In this document: piece after piece, positions 1 to 11,840 of the stretch
Layout: each line of letters begins with the position of its first letter
How positions within the stretch are numbered: position 1 is the stretch's first letter
Made by a program: the position numbers and the translations under genes
From: Nemophila menziesii
Lineage: Eukaryota > Streptophyta > Magnoliopsida > Boraginales > Hydrophyllaceae
Length of the DNA: 64,000 bases
Assembly: GCA_029959085.1 (NCBI GenBank)
Contig: JARWIR010000005.1
Span: forward strand, 374,501-438,500
Direction: 5' to 3'
The notes under the pieces: model-generated
Seen by the model: only the letters and a program-made list of their open reading frames with translations
Told to the model about the DNA's origin: nothing
Databases searched by the model: none

Positions 1-34
1 CTCTTCTTAATTTTTTCTCGAAAATTGTTTGCAG

Positions 35-876
35 ATGAAACATTCTCTTCAATATGGCCAGACATCAACTTACCTTCTCTTGAGCTTCTGGTAATCAATT
101 TTTGCACGGAAATATATTCTTTACCCAAGTTTATTGAGAAAACAAGTCTTCTGAAAGTTATGATTATCACAAACAATGGATTTTCCCCAGCCAAACTATA
201 TAACTCACCGTTTTTTGGTAATTTGGTTAGTCTAAAGAAAATTAGATTAGAATATATTTTATTTTCTTCCATCTATGAATCACTATTACAATTGAAGAAT
301 TTGCAAAAATTATCCTTAATTACATGTGAGATTGGTAATGCATTTGAAAATTGCACACTTGAGATATCGACTATGTGGCCGAATCTTGAAGAGATCAATA
401 TCGAATATTGTCATGACTTGGTAGAATTACCTGTCTCGCTATGTAATCTCATTTGTCTTAAGAAGCTATGCATTACTTATTGTGACGAGCTTGTAAAACT
501 TCCTGAAGAAATTGGAAATTTAACAAGTTTAGAAGTGTTGAGTCTTAAGTCATGTACCAAGTTGTTTCTTTTACCCGAGTCAATTGGAAGTCTTGGTATG
601 TTAAGGGAACTTGATATATCTGATTGTGTTGGAATCAATCATTTGCCAATGAGTATTGGTGAATTGTATGAGATAAGAATTATTAACATCAAAGGTTGCA
701 ATGGACTATATGAGCTTCCATATCAAGTCACTAAACTTATGCAATTACAAGTTGTGGTTTGTGATGCAGAAACAGCTTTAATGTGGGAGTATTATCAAAA
801 AGATTCAAGGAATTTGAAAATTAGTGTTCCAAAACAAGATATTAATCTAAGATGGCTTCACAAATCTCTCGCATGA
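35..876 (+). CDS. RPW8-NBS-LRR (NRG1-type) resistance protein, last exon only
   Basis: This is the C-terminal LRR exon of a helper NLR; the upstream exons lie beyond the left window edge. A polypyrimidine tract and gcag acceptor end at 34, so the exon starts at 35 inside the Asp codon of a DETFSS motif. Its 842 nt equal exactly the last exon of the paralogue at 6763-7604. About eight to ten leucine-rich repeats are visible, with patterns such as LVELPVSLCNL, LVKLPEEIGNL and LFLLPESIGSL, and an extended C-terminal tail (WLHKSLA) before TGA. By family knowledge, NRG1-type RNLs act with EDS1-SAG101 downstream of sensor NLRs and form membrane calcium channels. The gene runs tail-to-tail with the one ending at 1754. 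The exon is open throughout, but the integrity of the whole gene cannot be judged. Confidence 0.85.
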
Positions 877-1753
877 AAGTTTCTGAAAGATAATGTGTGA
901 GGTTGATGATATATATATTACTAACAAAGTATGGGATTCTGAATTGGGGAGTGATTGTAGACAATAAGTGTGAAATATACAAGGGGAATTCAAAAAATAT
1001 ATGTGTATTCTATCCTAAATAAAGGTCTTAATTGAGGATATAGAACACACTTGTTTTTTGAATGCCTCTCGTATAGTCACGGCCAACAAACGTGATCAAC
1101 TGTCTGAGTGTTTGGTATAAGGTGTGTGTGTGTGAGTGTCATAAACTAATATAATTTGTGGCATGGTCACGTGATTATATATAATAAGAATTGTAACTTG
1201 TAAAACATATTATTATACATTTATTTATATTCTACTTAATTTTATATGTTGTATAAATGATACTTTGTAATCTCTTCAACCCATGCCCGAGGTTCCTACA
1301 AAAAATAAAAGAATGAGAGATTTTGTACATGGAATTTCATTATCTTTTAACTCTAACTTGAGAGTGGAAGTGCCATTAGAAGCTAGCTCTCTAGCGTTTC
1401 TTACATCTATTTCTTGCAGGTATTTATTTGAGCATGATCTAGAAGGCGAAATAGACACTATCACCTGAGATTATTTTGTCCTTGTGCTGTTCGGACAACT
1501 TGAAAAATTGTGATGAATTTTAATTTATTTTTATACTCGAATCATGCGTTAAACTTTTACCCTAACATAATTTGACTTCCATATATAAATCTGACATTTG
1601 TAGCAAAGAGATACCTCTTAATTTCGGACTCCCATTCGTACCAAGAAAATTATATATATTTTTGAACTATTCAGTACAGAAGATATTTCAGTAATTTTAT
1701 ATATACAGATACAAGTATATGTAAAGTTTTTTTTTTCTTTTCAACTAACGTGG
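877..1753. other. Intergenic, between convergent resistance genes
   Basis: This is an AT-rich spacer. A short open stretch on both strands at 1276-1468 has no recognisable domain and is probably chance. A T-rich run at about 1728-1740 lies near the 3' end of the minus-strand gene. I see no other structure. Confidence 0.6.
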
Positions 1754-4522
1754 TTAACACATAATATTACAAAAGCTCTTAGAAGGATCATCTGTTACAA
1801 CTCTGATTTCCATATTGCTTAGATGACTTTGATAAGAGTCCCACAATAAGGCTGTATATTCATCACATAAGACCACTTTTAATTGCACAAGATTACTCAC
1901 TTCAGATGGAAGTTCATTCAATCCCTCACAACCTTTCATGTTAATATACCTTATGGCGCATAATTCACCTATGCTCGTTGGCAGATTATTGATCCTAATA
2001 CAATCCGATATATCAAGTGCATTTAACTTAGAAAGGTTTCCAACTGAATCGGGTAATAACGATAGTCTGGTACATGAATGAATACTCAATGCTTCCAAAT
2101 TCGTAAGCTTTCCGATCTCTTGAGGAAGTTTTACAAGGTTGTGACAATTAGTGATGCACAGCTTCTTAAGATGGATGAGCTCACATAGCGTGACAGGTAA
2201 TTTTACTAGGTCATGGCAGAAATCAATATTAATCTCTTCAAGATTCGGCCACAAAGCTGATATCTCAAGTGTAGAGTTGTTGAATGCATTACCAATTTCA
2301 CATGTACTTAACGTTATCTTCTGTAAACCTTTCAATTTTAGTTGGTGCACATAAAAGGAAGGAAATGAAATATACTCTAATCTGATTCTCTTCAGATTGA
2401 TCAAATGACCGAGAAAAGGCATGTTGATTAATTCACCTGGAGAAGATCCATTGTTTGTGATGATCACAACTTTTACAAGGCGCATTCTCTGAATAAAATG
2501 CGGTAAAGAATATATCTTTGTGCGAAAGTTCAATATCAGAAGCTCAACGGAAGGTAAATTGACATCGCACCATGCCAAAGAAAATGTTTCATCTGCATAA
2601 AATTTAATGAAACGTCTCAATTTTCACAACTGAAATGGGATAATGAAAGAAAAGCAAATTAAAAAAAAACCTGTTGAAATGGACAAAAGGCGGGCTTGGA
2701 AATTCCACTGGTTTTCTTCAGTCAACCATTTTGGAAATTTATTTTGGTTTATTTCAATAATCAGTCTTTTTCTCTGGTCGATAGTTTCTTGTCTGGTTAG
2801 ATAAATAGCTAGCTCTCTTAGTAGATCATGTTGCATCACAAATTGTTCATTACATTCGTCAATGATGTCGCATGTGCCTTCCCTGTGATTTTAATGCACG
2901 ATTCATCAAAATTCTATACAATCGATACTTATATTTCCATGGAATGTTTAATGAAGAAAATGTGTGTAACATGTTTTCCCATGAAAAAAAAGGGTAATCA
3001 AATTTTAAAAAAAAATATTGAAGTACATATCTTGGCATTATGCTAAAAATACCTGGGATGTAAAAGATCAATAAGGTTTCTAGTAGAGAGTTGGTGTAGA
3101 TTATTAAGAGTATTTATTTCGTGTTCCTCCCAAATATCTTGAAGAGCTGAAGCTGGAATCTTTTGATCTTCCGAAAAGGAAGCAAGATCCAAGAAACATT
3201 CTTTAAGCTTTGCATCCAACGCGTCTATGCTTGGTTTGAGACAATGAAGCAAATCGCTATTAATTGGAGACACATTCCTCTTTCTTCCTTTCCATACATA
3301 CTCAGGCTGTCCGCAAAGTGATCGTCCAATAACTTTAAGTGCCAGAGGGAATCCACCACAGCTTCTCACCACATCTTTCTTCATTAAATAATCTGGCTTA
3401 TACCCATAGGTGTTCCCATCCTTAAGTAATGAATAACTAAAAAGATTCAATGCATCATCTTCATTTAACAATTTCAATTTGTATGTACGAAATCTTGGAA
3501 ACTCAGACCTTGACGTCACCACAACTTTGTATCCTGGTATTTTGAATTCAATGATATTCTCAATGAGTGATTCTGATCCAGACCATACATCATCAAGCAC
3601 CACCAAAAGAGGACCCTTTATTTTCCTCAATAAGATTTCTAACTGAGTGATTGCATCTTCATCACTTTGGAATTGAGGGACATGCCAATTCTTACTTTGA
3701 AATATTTTCTGAACAATCAAACTTGGGTTAGGTTTTCTGGAAACAATCACGAACAAGATATTCTCTTCATAGCAATCTACACAAAGACAGCAAACAAATT
3801 CAAGCAAAGAGAGGACAACTTATAGTTTAATGTTTTATTGGGATCTATAGTACAATTTTTGCATAATATAGGGAGGGACCTTTAATTTGCTGATCATGAC
3901 AAAGCTTTTTAACCAGAGTAGTCTTCCCACAGCCTCCGGGAGCGGAAATCACCACGTATTTTACATCACTATTTAGCAACATATCTTTGACTTCCTCAAT
4001 TGCATCTTTTAATCCCACAACAAATTCAGGTGGTACAGGGACATTGCAACATTCTGAAAACACATTGGAAATACTAGCTCCATCACTCAAGATCGATTTT
4101 ATTTTATCCAATGTTTCACCGTTATTTTTCAGCTCAGCCAAGGATATTGTAACATCTCTGCACAAACCAGCTATTACAAACACTTGCAAGAAGTCATTCA
4201 AGGAGCTTTTGAAGTCATCAAGCTTCGTAGCATAAGTGTGCCTTTTGTTTATCTCCCAGCTTTTGACCAATAAGCTATCATTAACAAGCTTGGTGCCTTC
4301 TGTTAACAGATCGTTGAACTTAGCTGACTCTACTTCATCTCTGCCCAAGACTACGTATAGCTCCTGAATCTCATTGAAAATTGGCTCTAATTTGGAAATG
4401 GTTGATTGGATGTTGCTTAAGGATGATTTAAAGTTACGTACGTTCACAATGGTTGCTGATACTACTTTGAGCAAAGCACCCAATGCATTTCCTAATGCAG
4501 CACCTATAGCTAAGCTTTCCAT
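1754..4522 (-). CDS. RPW8-NBS-LRR helper NLR (NRG1-type), 805 aa, four exons
   Basis: Exons on the minus strand are 4522-3880, 3776-3053, 2882-2671 and 2592-1754. They join in frame to 2418 nt, with GT/AG at every junction. The protein has an N-terminal RPW8-like coiled-coil region (about 1-150), the P-loop GGCGKTT (about 197-203), kinase-2 LLVVLDDVW (about 271-279), RNBS-B KVVVTSR, GLPL-type CGGFPLAL (about 354-361) and RNBS-D ECFLDLASF. It has QHD (473-475) where sensor NLRs have MHD, and leucine-rich repeats from about 527 to the end. QHD and the RPW8 fold place it in the RNL helper class, closest in recall to the At5g66900/NRG1 group. It is tandem with the paralogue at 6763-9471. It lacks an intron that the paralogue has just before the GLPL motif. 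No disabling mutation is visible. Confidence 0.92.
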
Positions 4523-5052
4523 TTGCTTACTAGATTTAGGCTATTGAAAACCAAAATTGATGCTATTTTAGCTAAACCAAGAATTCCAGATATTTTGGAC
4601 TATTTTGGTAGCTAAGCTATCACTATCAATATTGGTTGAAAAAAATAAATAATACAATCGATTAAAAAACAAGAATATACGCGTAAATGACCATTGACTT
4701 TCATGTAGATTAATCATTGGAACAACTAACCGAGCTTTCAGTATTAAATAGAGAGGAATACCACTTTTACCACTGGTTTTTCACGCCCATTGTTTAAAAT
4801 GTGACTAAATACTCCTTAATTTTTGTTTTCGAGACTCGTTGCCTCGTTTTCCGTCCAATTCTGTCGTTAAGTGTGACGTGGATGTTACATGTCAGCATTT
4901 TTATTATTTTTTTATTCTTAATCGTAATTAATCAATTAATTAAGTTAATCCTAAATTTTTAAAGGGCAAAATAAAAATTTGATAATAGTTTTAATATTAT
5001 TAATTAAAATAATAAAATAAAGTCGCGCTGACAGCTAGAAAGGAAGGGATGC
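4523..5052. other. Upstream region of the RPW8-NBS-LRR gene
   Basis: This is an AT-rich 5' flank of the minus-strand gene starting at 4522. No ORF or repeat is recognised. It ends at the left target duplication of the MITE. Confidence 0.5.
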
Positions 5053-5061
5053 AATTATTTA

Positions 5062-5451
5062 GAGCAAACTCCATTTTTAGACCATTATTTATGGTCTAAA
5101 ATATTTTTAGGTTAAACATTTCATAAGTCATATTTTTAGGCTAAATGTATTCAAAACGTCTATTTTTAGGCTATTTTACTAATTTTATGAGATATTTAAT
5201 TGATTTTAAGGACAATTTAGACATTTTAGATAAACTATATGTTTATTTGGCCGCATCACAAACTTGGAACTCTATCTAAAGTGTCGAAATTGTCCTTAAA
5301 ATCTATAAAATATTCCACAAAATTAGTGAAATGGCCTAAAAATGGGAGTTTTGAATACATTTGGCCTAAAAATATAATTTTTGAAACGTTTGGCCTAAAA
5401 ATATTTTTAGGCCATCGCCCATAGGTAATGGCCTAAAAATGGAATTTTCTC
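5062..5451. mobile_element. 390-bp Mutator-type MITE with 9-bp target duplication
   Basis: The element is a nearly full-length imperfect palindrome. Its left end GAGCAAACTCCATTTTTAG pairs with the reverse complement of the right end, which reads GAGAAAATTCCATTTTTAG. The arms (about 180 bp each) keep matching inward through repeated GGCCTAAAAAT motifs to a short unpaired centre near 5235-5275. It is flanked by identical 9-bp direct repeats AATTATTTA at 5053-5061 and 5452-5460. A 9-bp target duplication with long terminal inverted repeats is typical of nonautonomous Mutator-like elements. It has no coding capacity; the 61-codon frame inside it is incidental. Confidence 0.85.
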
Positions 5452-5486
5452 AATTATTTATAAGAGCTAATTCTATTTTGGGATAA

Positions 5487-5593
5487 TGCCCATTTAAATC
5501 ACGATTCACATTGTCTATGCCCAAATGTTGACAAGTGAATATTTATTCCCAAATAAATTAGTTGTTTCCCATTTAAATCAAATTCACATTGTA
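5487..5593. repeat. Short direct duplication (about 27 bp) just right of the MITE
   Basis: A segment beginning CCCATTTAAATCACGATTCA near 5489 is repeated near 5568 as CCCATTTAAATCAAATTCAC. The copies are about 80 bp apart and differ by a small indel. It is probably a local duplication. Confidence 0.5.
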
Positions 5594-5779
5594 TAATTAC
5601 GTTGTTACCCTCTAGTCAAACTCAGTGTTCAAAGTCAGTTTTTTTTTTAATTATTTATTTCGCAGCCGACTAACACCAAAAGGTTAAACATCAAAACCTT
5701 CCAAAATGATCATTCAATTTTCTAAACTGTAATCTCTTAAAAAATCAATTCATCGTATTCGATTCAAAATTAGAGAATT

Positions 5780-5971
5780 ATGGAAGCTACGGTGGTCGTG
5801 CCTGGGCAAGCCGCTGTAGTTGACGGTGGCTCCCGTCACCATCACTCTCCGTCGTAGTTACAACAGCAAGTTCAGATCGGCGCCGTCCCTCATCTTCTCG
5901 CCGGTGGTATCTTCGGTGCTTTTGGCAAAACCTGCACCGCTTCTCTCGCTCGTCTCACTATTCTCTTTCAG
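5780..5971 (+). pseudogene. Mitochondrial substrate carrier, first exon only, broken
   Basis: Translation from ATG 5780 gives an N-terminus (MEATVVVPGQAAVVDGGSRH) followed by HLLAGGIFGAFGKTCTASLA and RLTILFQ, then a GT at 5972. Plant mitochondrial carriers of the At3g55640/At2g37890 group have the same exon-1 layout, with a first repeat reading LLAGGxAGAxxKTCTAPLARL. An in-frame TAG at 5855-5857 interrupts it. The proline of the signature P-x-[DE]-type motif is Ser here (TASLARL rather than TAPLARL). No further carrier exons appear in the following 800 bp. I infer a first exon captured or left behind and now dead. Confidence 0.75.
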
Positions 5972-6762
5972 GTTCATATAAAATTCTCCATATTTGGAGA
6001 GATTTGGGGATCAATAGGTCCTTATATTATGCAAAAATTTCAATATAGGTCCTTATTAATTACTTATCAACGCTTTATTAAGTACAAGGTATGCATACAG
6101 ATGTAGCAGTATCAAGTGAACCATGTATATGGAAAATTATGTACTACTAAAAAAAATAAAACAGTAACCTGAATTGAGATTGAATTGGAATGATATTTAA
6201 ACAGGTGTTATGAAAATCACAATTGTTAGAATTTATTTCATATTTTCACTATTGCCGATCATTAAGATTTGAAGACAAACCAGATTATTCTTATTTAAAG
6301 AGACTTTTCCGTGACTTGTTTATCCGTGAAGGTAAACTAAATACTATTTAAAGCAAACGGGATAAATCCCATCTTAGTTTGTTCACATGCAGGTGTAATT
6401 AGAAATTAGATTACGTAAAGTCATTGTGAAAGACTAAGAGGTAGAGCCGTAGGTAAGCAATATAACGAATCGAGCATGATTTGGCCAAAGGTCTCCAATG
6501 AATTATTGAACTTAAGTACCTTTCATTATAAATATGTAATTGTAAAAAAGATGGAAGAATTAGAGTCAAGTAGCACCCAAAGATTAGAAAATATCTTTGC
6601 TGTTCAATTTCTATTTTTTTAATTTTGACTTGTTACTCGTTCTTTAAATATTTTGAACTTAAACAAACTATTTACTAATTACTAAACATTTTGAAATGTA
6701 AATTGTTACAACATTGAAGATCTCATTTGTTATGGAGATCTTCCCTTATTACACAGAAACAT
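5972..6762. other. Intergenic, AT-rich
   Basis: This is the spacer between the carrier-exon pseudogene and the 3' end of the second resistance gene. No ORF, RNA gene or clear repeat is seen. Confidence 0.5.
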
Positions 6763-9471
6763 TCAGATACGATAATTGTGAAGCCATCTTAGATTGTTAT
6801 CATCTTTTAGAATTTCAATTGAGAGATTGCTGATATGAGTTTGATAATTCTTCCACAAGGAGGCTGTTTCTTCATCACATATCACACGTTCTAATTGCAC
6901 GAGCTTAGTAACTTCCCATGGAAGCTCATCCAATCCCATGCAACCTTTCATGTTAATCTCTCTTATCTCAAGCAGTTCACCTATGCTTGTGGGTAAATGA
7001 TTGATCCCATTACAATCAGATATATCAAGAGCCCTTAACTTACAAAGATTTCCAATTGATTCAGGTAATAATGATAATCTAGTACATGAATGAATTCTCA
7101 ATGCTTCCAAATTCTTTAACTTTCCGATTTCTTGAGGAAGTTTTACAAGCTCGTGACAGTTAGTGATGCATAGCTTCTTCAGATGAACGAGATCACATAG
7201 TGCAACAGGTAACTCTACTAAGTCATGGCAGTATTCAATATTCATTTCTTCAAGATTCGGCCACATACTTGATATCTCAAGTGTAGAGTTGTTGAATGTA
7301 TTACCAATTTCACATGTAACTAAGGATATTTTCTGCAAATTCTTTGATTGAAACTGTGGCAAATAAAAGGAAGAAAACGAAATATATTCCAATCTAATTC
7401 TCTTTAGCTTATCCAGATTACTAAAATAAGACAAGCTGGTTAATTCGGCTGGAGAATATCCATTGTTTGTGATGATGAGAACTTTGAGTAGGCTCATTCC
7501 CTCAATAAACTGTGGTAAAGAGTAGAGTTTCGTACAGAAATTCAATATTAGAATCTCAACACAAGGTAAGTTGATGTTGCACCACGTTGAAGAGAATGTT
7601 TGATCTGTAAATAATCGATGAAATATCATTAGTAAATGCGAACGACCAATTAAAATGGGATTTCACAATAAACCTGTTGAAATGGACAAAAGGCGGGCCT
7701 GGAAATTAGCCAAGTGGTTTAGTTGAGTCCACCATTTGGGAAGACGATTATCAATTATTTCGATAATTAATCGTTTCCTTTGATGAATAGTCTCTTGGCT
7801 GCTCAGATAAATAGCCAAATCTCGCAGGAGATCATGTTGCATAGCGAAATGTTCATTGCAACTGTCAATGATATCAGATGCGCCTTCCCTGTAATTTTAT
7901 ATAGTTAATACTAAAAGTAATTAAGCATGTAGAATCACATAAAGCTGTAAATCAATACCTTGCGAGAGAAAGATCAAAGAGGTTTCTAATAGATAGTTGG
8001 AGCAAATAATCAACAGTATCATTTTCATCTTCATTTAAATCGTATAATTCCACCCACATATCTCTAAGAGCTGCAGCGGAGATCTTATGATCTTCAGGAA
8101 AAGAAGCAAGATCAAGAAAACATTCCTGAAGATTTTCATTCATCGAGTCAATGCTTGGTTTGAGACACTCAAGTATATCTTCATTTGTAGTAAAAATAGT
8201 TTCACGATATTTCTGAATTCTCCTTTTCCATGCATCCTCATGCTGCTTATAAAGTGACTGCCCCACGACTTTAAGAGCTAGAGGGAATCCACCACAGCTT
8301 TTTACCACCTATCATCATTTCCCATTTTAATTTACTATTACAATAAAAATCAGAAGAATTGTACATACCTTCTTCACAAGATGATCTTGCACATCTATGA
8401 CTCGATCTTTGAAAGCAAAATTCTTGAAAAGAGTTGTTGCATCGTCCTCATTCAATAAGTTCAATTTGTATGTATCGAATCCCTCTAACAAATATCTTGA
8501 TGTGACCATAACTTTGTATCCGGGTATTTGAAAACTAAGTTTATTAATAAATGGTTCTGATTTAGACCATACATCATCAAGGACCAGCAGAACCGAATCA
8601 TCATCAAATTTCCTGAAAATAGATTCTAACTGATTGATTGCATCTTCATCACTTTGGAATTCAGAAAATTGGATATTGTTACTTTGAAATATTTTCTGAA
8701 CGATGAGTCTCGGGTTAGGTTTTTTGGAAACAATCACAAAGAAGATATTCAAAAAGCGAGCTACATAACAAAAACAATAAAAGAAAGCTGAGTACTACTA
8801 CATATGATACAAAAACATATATATATATAGTAGTAGAATATATATATACCTTTGATTTGCTCATCATTACAGAGGTGTTTCGCTAAAGTAGTCTTGCCAC
8901 AACCTCCAGGAGCTGAAATGACTATAACCTGTTCATCACTATTCAACAGCTTTTCCTTAACTTCCTCAATTACAACCTCCATTCCAACAACAAACCCAGG
9001 TAATCCAGGAACATTATAACTATCCGAAAATCTATTAGTGCTACTTCCAGTAATCAAAATGGACTCTATATTATCCAATTTCTTACTAATATCAGCCACC
9101 CCCACCAAAGTCTTTTTAATATCTAAACACAAACCAGCTTGTGCAAACACGTTTAAGAATCGAACCAATGAGCTATCGAATATATCAAGTTTATTAGCAT
9201 AAGTGTACCTACGATAAACATCCCACCTTCTGATCTTTAAGCATTTGCTAACGAGCTTTTCACCATTGGTTAACAGATCAATGAACTTTCTTGACTCTTG
9301 ATCTCTATCCAAGACGCTGTTAAGCTTAACTATGTCAACGAAAGCTGGCTTCAAATCTAACAAAGTTGTTTTAATTTCGTTGAGGGAAGATTTAAAGTAA
9401 ACTACTTTTGTAGTAACTTCGGTGGCTGCTTTGAGCAACATATCAAATGCACGTCCTACTGGATCTACCAT
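6763..9471 (-). CDS. RPW8-NBS-LRR helper NLR (NRG1-type), 806 aa, five exons
   Basis: Exons on the minus strand are 9471-8850, 8760-8369, 8308-7959, 7888-7674 and 7604-6763, together 2421 nt in one frame. The start MVDPVGRAFD at 9471 aligns with the RPW8 region of the neighbour; the longer upstream frame is untranslated-looking. Motifs are P-loop GGCGKTTL (about 189-196), kinase-2 VLLVLDDVW, RNBS-B VMVTSR, CGGFPLALKVVG, ECFLDLASF, AMQHDLL (the RNL QHD variant, in the 7888-7674 exon) and eight to ten leucine-rich repeats in the last exon. The fourth exon has no start codon of its own and appears only through splice-site logic. The extra intron at 8309-8368 is just 60 bp. The role is inferred as for the tandem copy: a helper NLR acting below sensor receptors. 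Confidence 0.9.
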
Positions 9472-10123
9472 TTTAGGTTTTATGTAATAAGGTTTTGATC
9501 TTTGAGATTGGGAGTATAAGTAGAAGATATAGACTCTGCAACCATTGACTGACTTATTGTAGCTTAAAAAAGAAAAAAGGAACTGAGGCTTTACAATATT
9601 AAATTTCCAATTCACTTCCAATAGTTGGTAGTTGAAATTTGAAAACAACTTACTCTGTTTTTTTTTTTTTTTTTTTTTTGATAGGCTTACTCTGTTTACT
9701 ATATTAAATCATTATAAATACTATTTTTTTTGGGTAAAGGACAAAGTACCCAATATGTGCTGCAATATTGCAAAATAAATTATGATTAAAAAAATTGCAA
9801 AAAAAGAAAAAGAGCTCCACACCCACTTTTTTTGTGTTATAGTCGACTGTTACGAGCCAATTTAAATTATGGCTAAGATTATATGATTGGTTAATTATTT
9901 TTCTATCTTTAGTTTCCTGAACAACTAATAGACTAGATTTTAAAAAATGAAAAATAAGGACAAGTAGTAGTAAGATAGTATTATAAAGCATGCAAGTTGA
10001 GGTAGGGTTGGACAAGTTGTGAAAGTATGACAATGCCTAGACCACACTTGTTTCCTAGCAACTACGGCATATAGGAATGCAAGAATTAGTCTCACATTTG
10101 TAACCTCAAATATAGTAAAAACA
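9472..10123. other. Promoter region and spacer upstream of the second RNL gene
   Basis: This is an AT-rich stretch with a poly-T run of more than 20 nt at about 9658-9680. No gene is recognised; the open frame at 9704-10033 is AT-biased and has no domain. Confidence 0.4.
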
Positions 10124-11275
10124 TTAAATAGATGGAGAGAGCAAAATATATATTACAAAAGGACAAAATAGTCTTCCTATTACAAATATATCATCAGACT
10201 TCCACAGCCTCTTCATCTGAGGCATACCTACATAATATATATATTGGGAACTGAACTCATCCTCATCTTCTTCACTTTCCATAAGATAATCTTCTTCATT
10301 AGGGAATTTCAAATATTGTATCTCTTGAAAACATCTTCCAATTAACACACTATAAAGGTCTATATTACGACATTTACGCAAGTCACTGTGTTGGTAGTGT
10401 AACAATTATTCCATTAGGGAGTGTCTAAGATATTGTATTTATTTTTCTACATCTTTTACCTAACTTACTATCAAGATTTAAATTATAACATTTGCAAAGG
10501 TCAAGAGACTCTAACTGACGACAACCATTAAGAATGGCTGTGAGACCTTTATTTGTTATATCACTTGCAATTTATAAAGCCTTGAAACAGCAAATGCCAA
10601 CTCCTTAGACAAATCAATTAACTTCTTAGACTTATATCATTGTGCATTTAGTGACAATGTTGTTAATAAAGGACACCATATATCAATATCATCTATAGTT
10701 TTGATATGGAGTGGTACATAAGGTGCGACTCCTCTCCTCTAACATGCCTAATTTCTTCACTGCTTCACTTAAAGCCTCCGCGAAATTATCATAACACCCA
10801 CTAAGTCTAAGACATCTTAGTTTAGGTGATCTGTAAGTAAAACTTAGTCACATAAATTTATAACTACAACTTTTTATACCTTTGGGTCATCAAAATCCAT
10901 TTGAATATCAAATAATTCTCCTTGACTAAGATCCACTTTGTATCCAGGCCTTTATCGGTGACCATGTCTATGACACGCCACATAGCTGGGTCCTTGTAGA
11001 TATTACGCCAGGTTTTACATACTCTTCGGGCTGTCAATAGTATTTCTACTGATCCAAGTTTCTGGAGGATCATGGTGGTCACTTTACCGGGAAGGTTTAC
11101 CCACTGGGGCTGTAATATCAAACAAAAAGAAATCTCAGGAAAATTAATTTTAAGGGTAAAGGAAACAAAACAATCAATATTACCTTTGTTCAATTCCATC
11201 ACCTAGTGTTTTTCTTCTTTTTGTTTTTTCCAAATCATTCGAGCAAGAGACGTTCACTTCATCCATCGATTTCAT
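10124..11275 (-). pseudogene. F-box/LRR protein pseudogene
   Basis: Read on the minus strand, 11110-10950 gives a good F-box (PQWVNLPGKVTTMILQKLGS, then a CKTWR stretch and DPAMWRVIDM), as in plant F-box/LRR proteins of the SKIP19/FBL23 group. The gene is broken. The likely exon-1 donor near 11184 and acceptor near 11113 do not keep frame. The frame shifts after GLDTK, so the expected VDLSQGELFDIQ stretch lies in another frame. The downstream LRR part (10850-10130) shows recognisable pieces such as LRCLRLSGCY, NGCRQLESLDLCKC and LRKCRNIDLY, split by stops. By family knowledge these proteins are SCF substrate adaptors; none can be made here. The C-terminal frame from 10405 to 10124, with an acidic stretch, is the remnant of the last repeats. 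Confidence 0.8.
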
Positions 11276-11826
11276 TTAGGTAGGCTATATAGAACAGAGC
11301 AGCGGGAACAAAGGGGTTCTGAATGGAGCTGAACTTTTGGAAATGTTGGAATTTCAGTGACTCTTTTTGGGTTATGTTAACTATCTCCAGCAAAACACCA
11401 AATTGCTCACTCCAACCGTGCTTGGTGGGTAGGTGGGTGAGTGAGTGGGAAGAGATATCTTTTTGTTTTTTTTTCCATTGAGAGTGTGAAGAGATTGGGT
11501 GAAGGTTTTATCCTGTTTTTTTTTTTTTTTTGGACATGTGTTTTATCCTGTTACATTGGTTTCTTTTTTTCCGAACATTAAAAAAAAATGTTTAATCAAC
11601 GTTTACTTTTTATTTTCTTTTTCTCTCTTGATATTTTTTCAACGTTTATGATTTTATACTTTTTTTCATCTTAAAATTTATAATTTATTTAATATTGTAA
11701 TATAAAATCAGAAAAAAACTCAAAAATCGGAAACCGGAAACTTATATGCTGTTCCAATTTCAATTCGAAAATCAGAATTTCGGAATATTAAAATTTTGTT
11801 GCAAAATCGAAATATACGAATAGGAG
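11276..11826. other. Intergenic, low complexity
   Basis: The region is AT-rich with poly-T runs near 11460-11480 and 11516-11530. No gene is seen. Confidence 0.4.
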
Positions 11827-11840
11827 AAATCAGAAATTTC

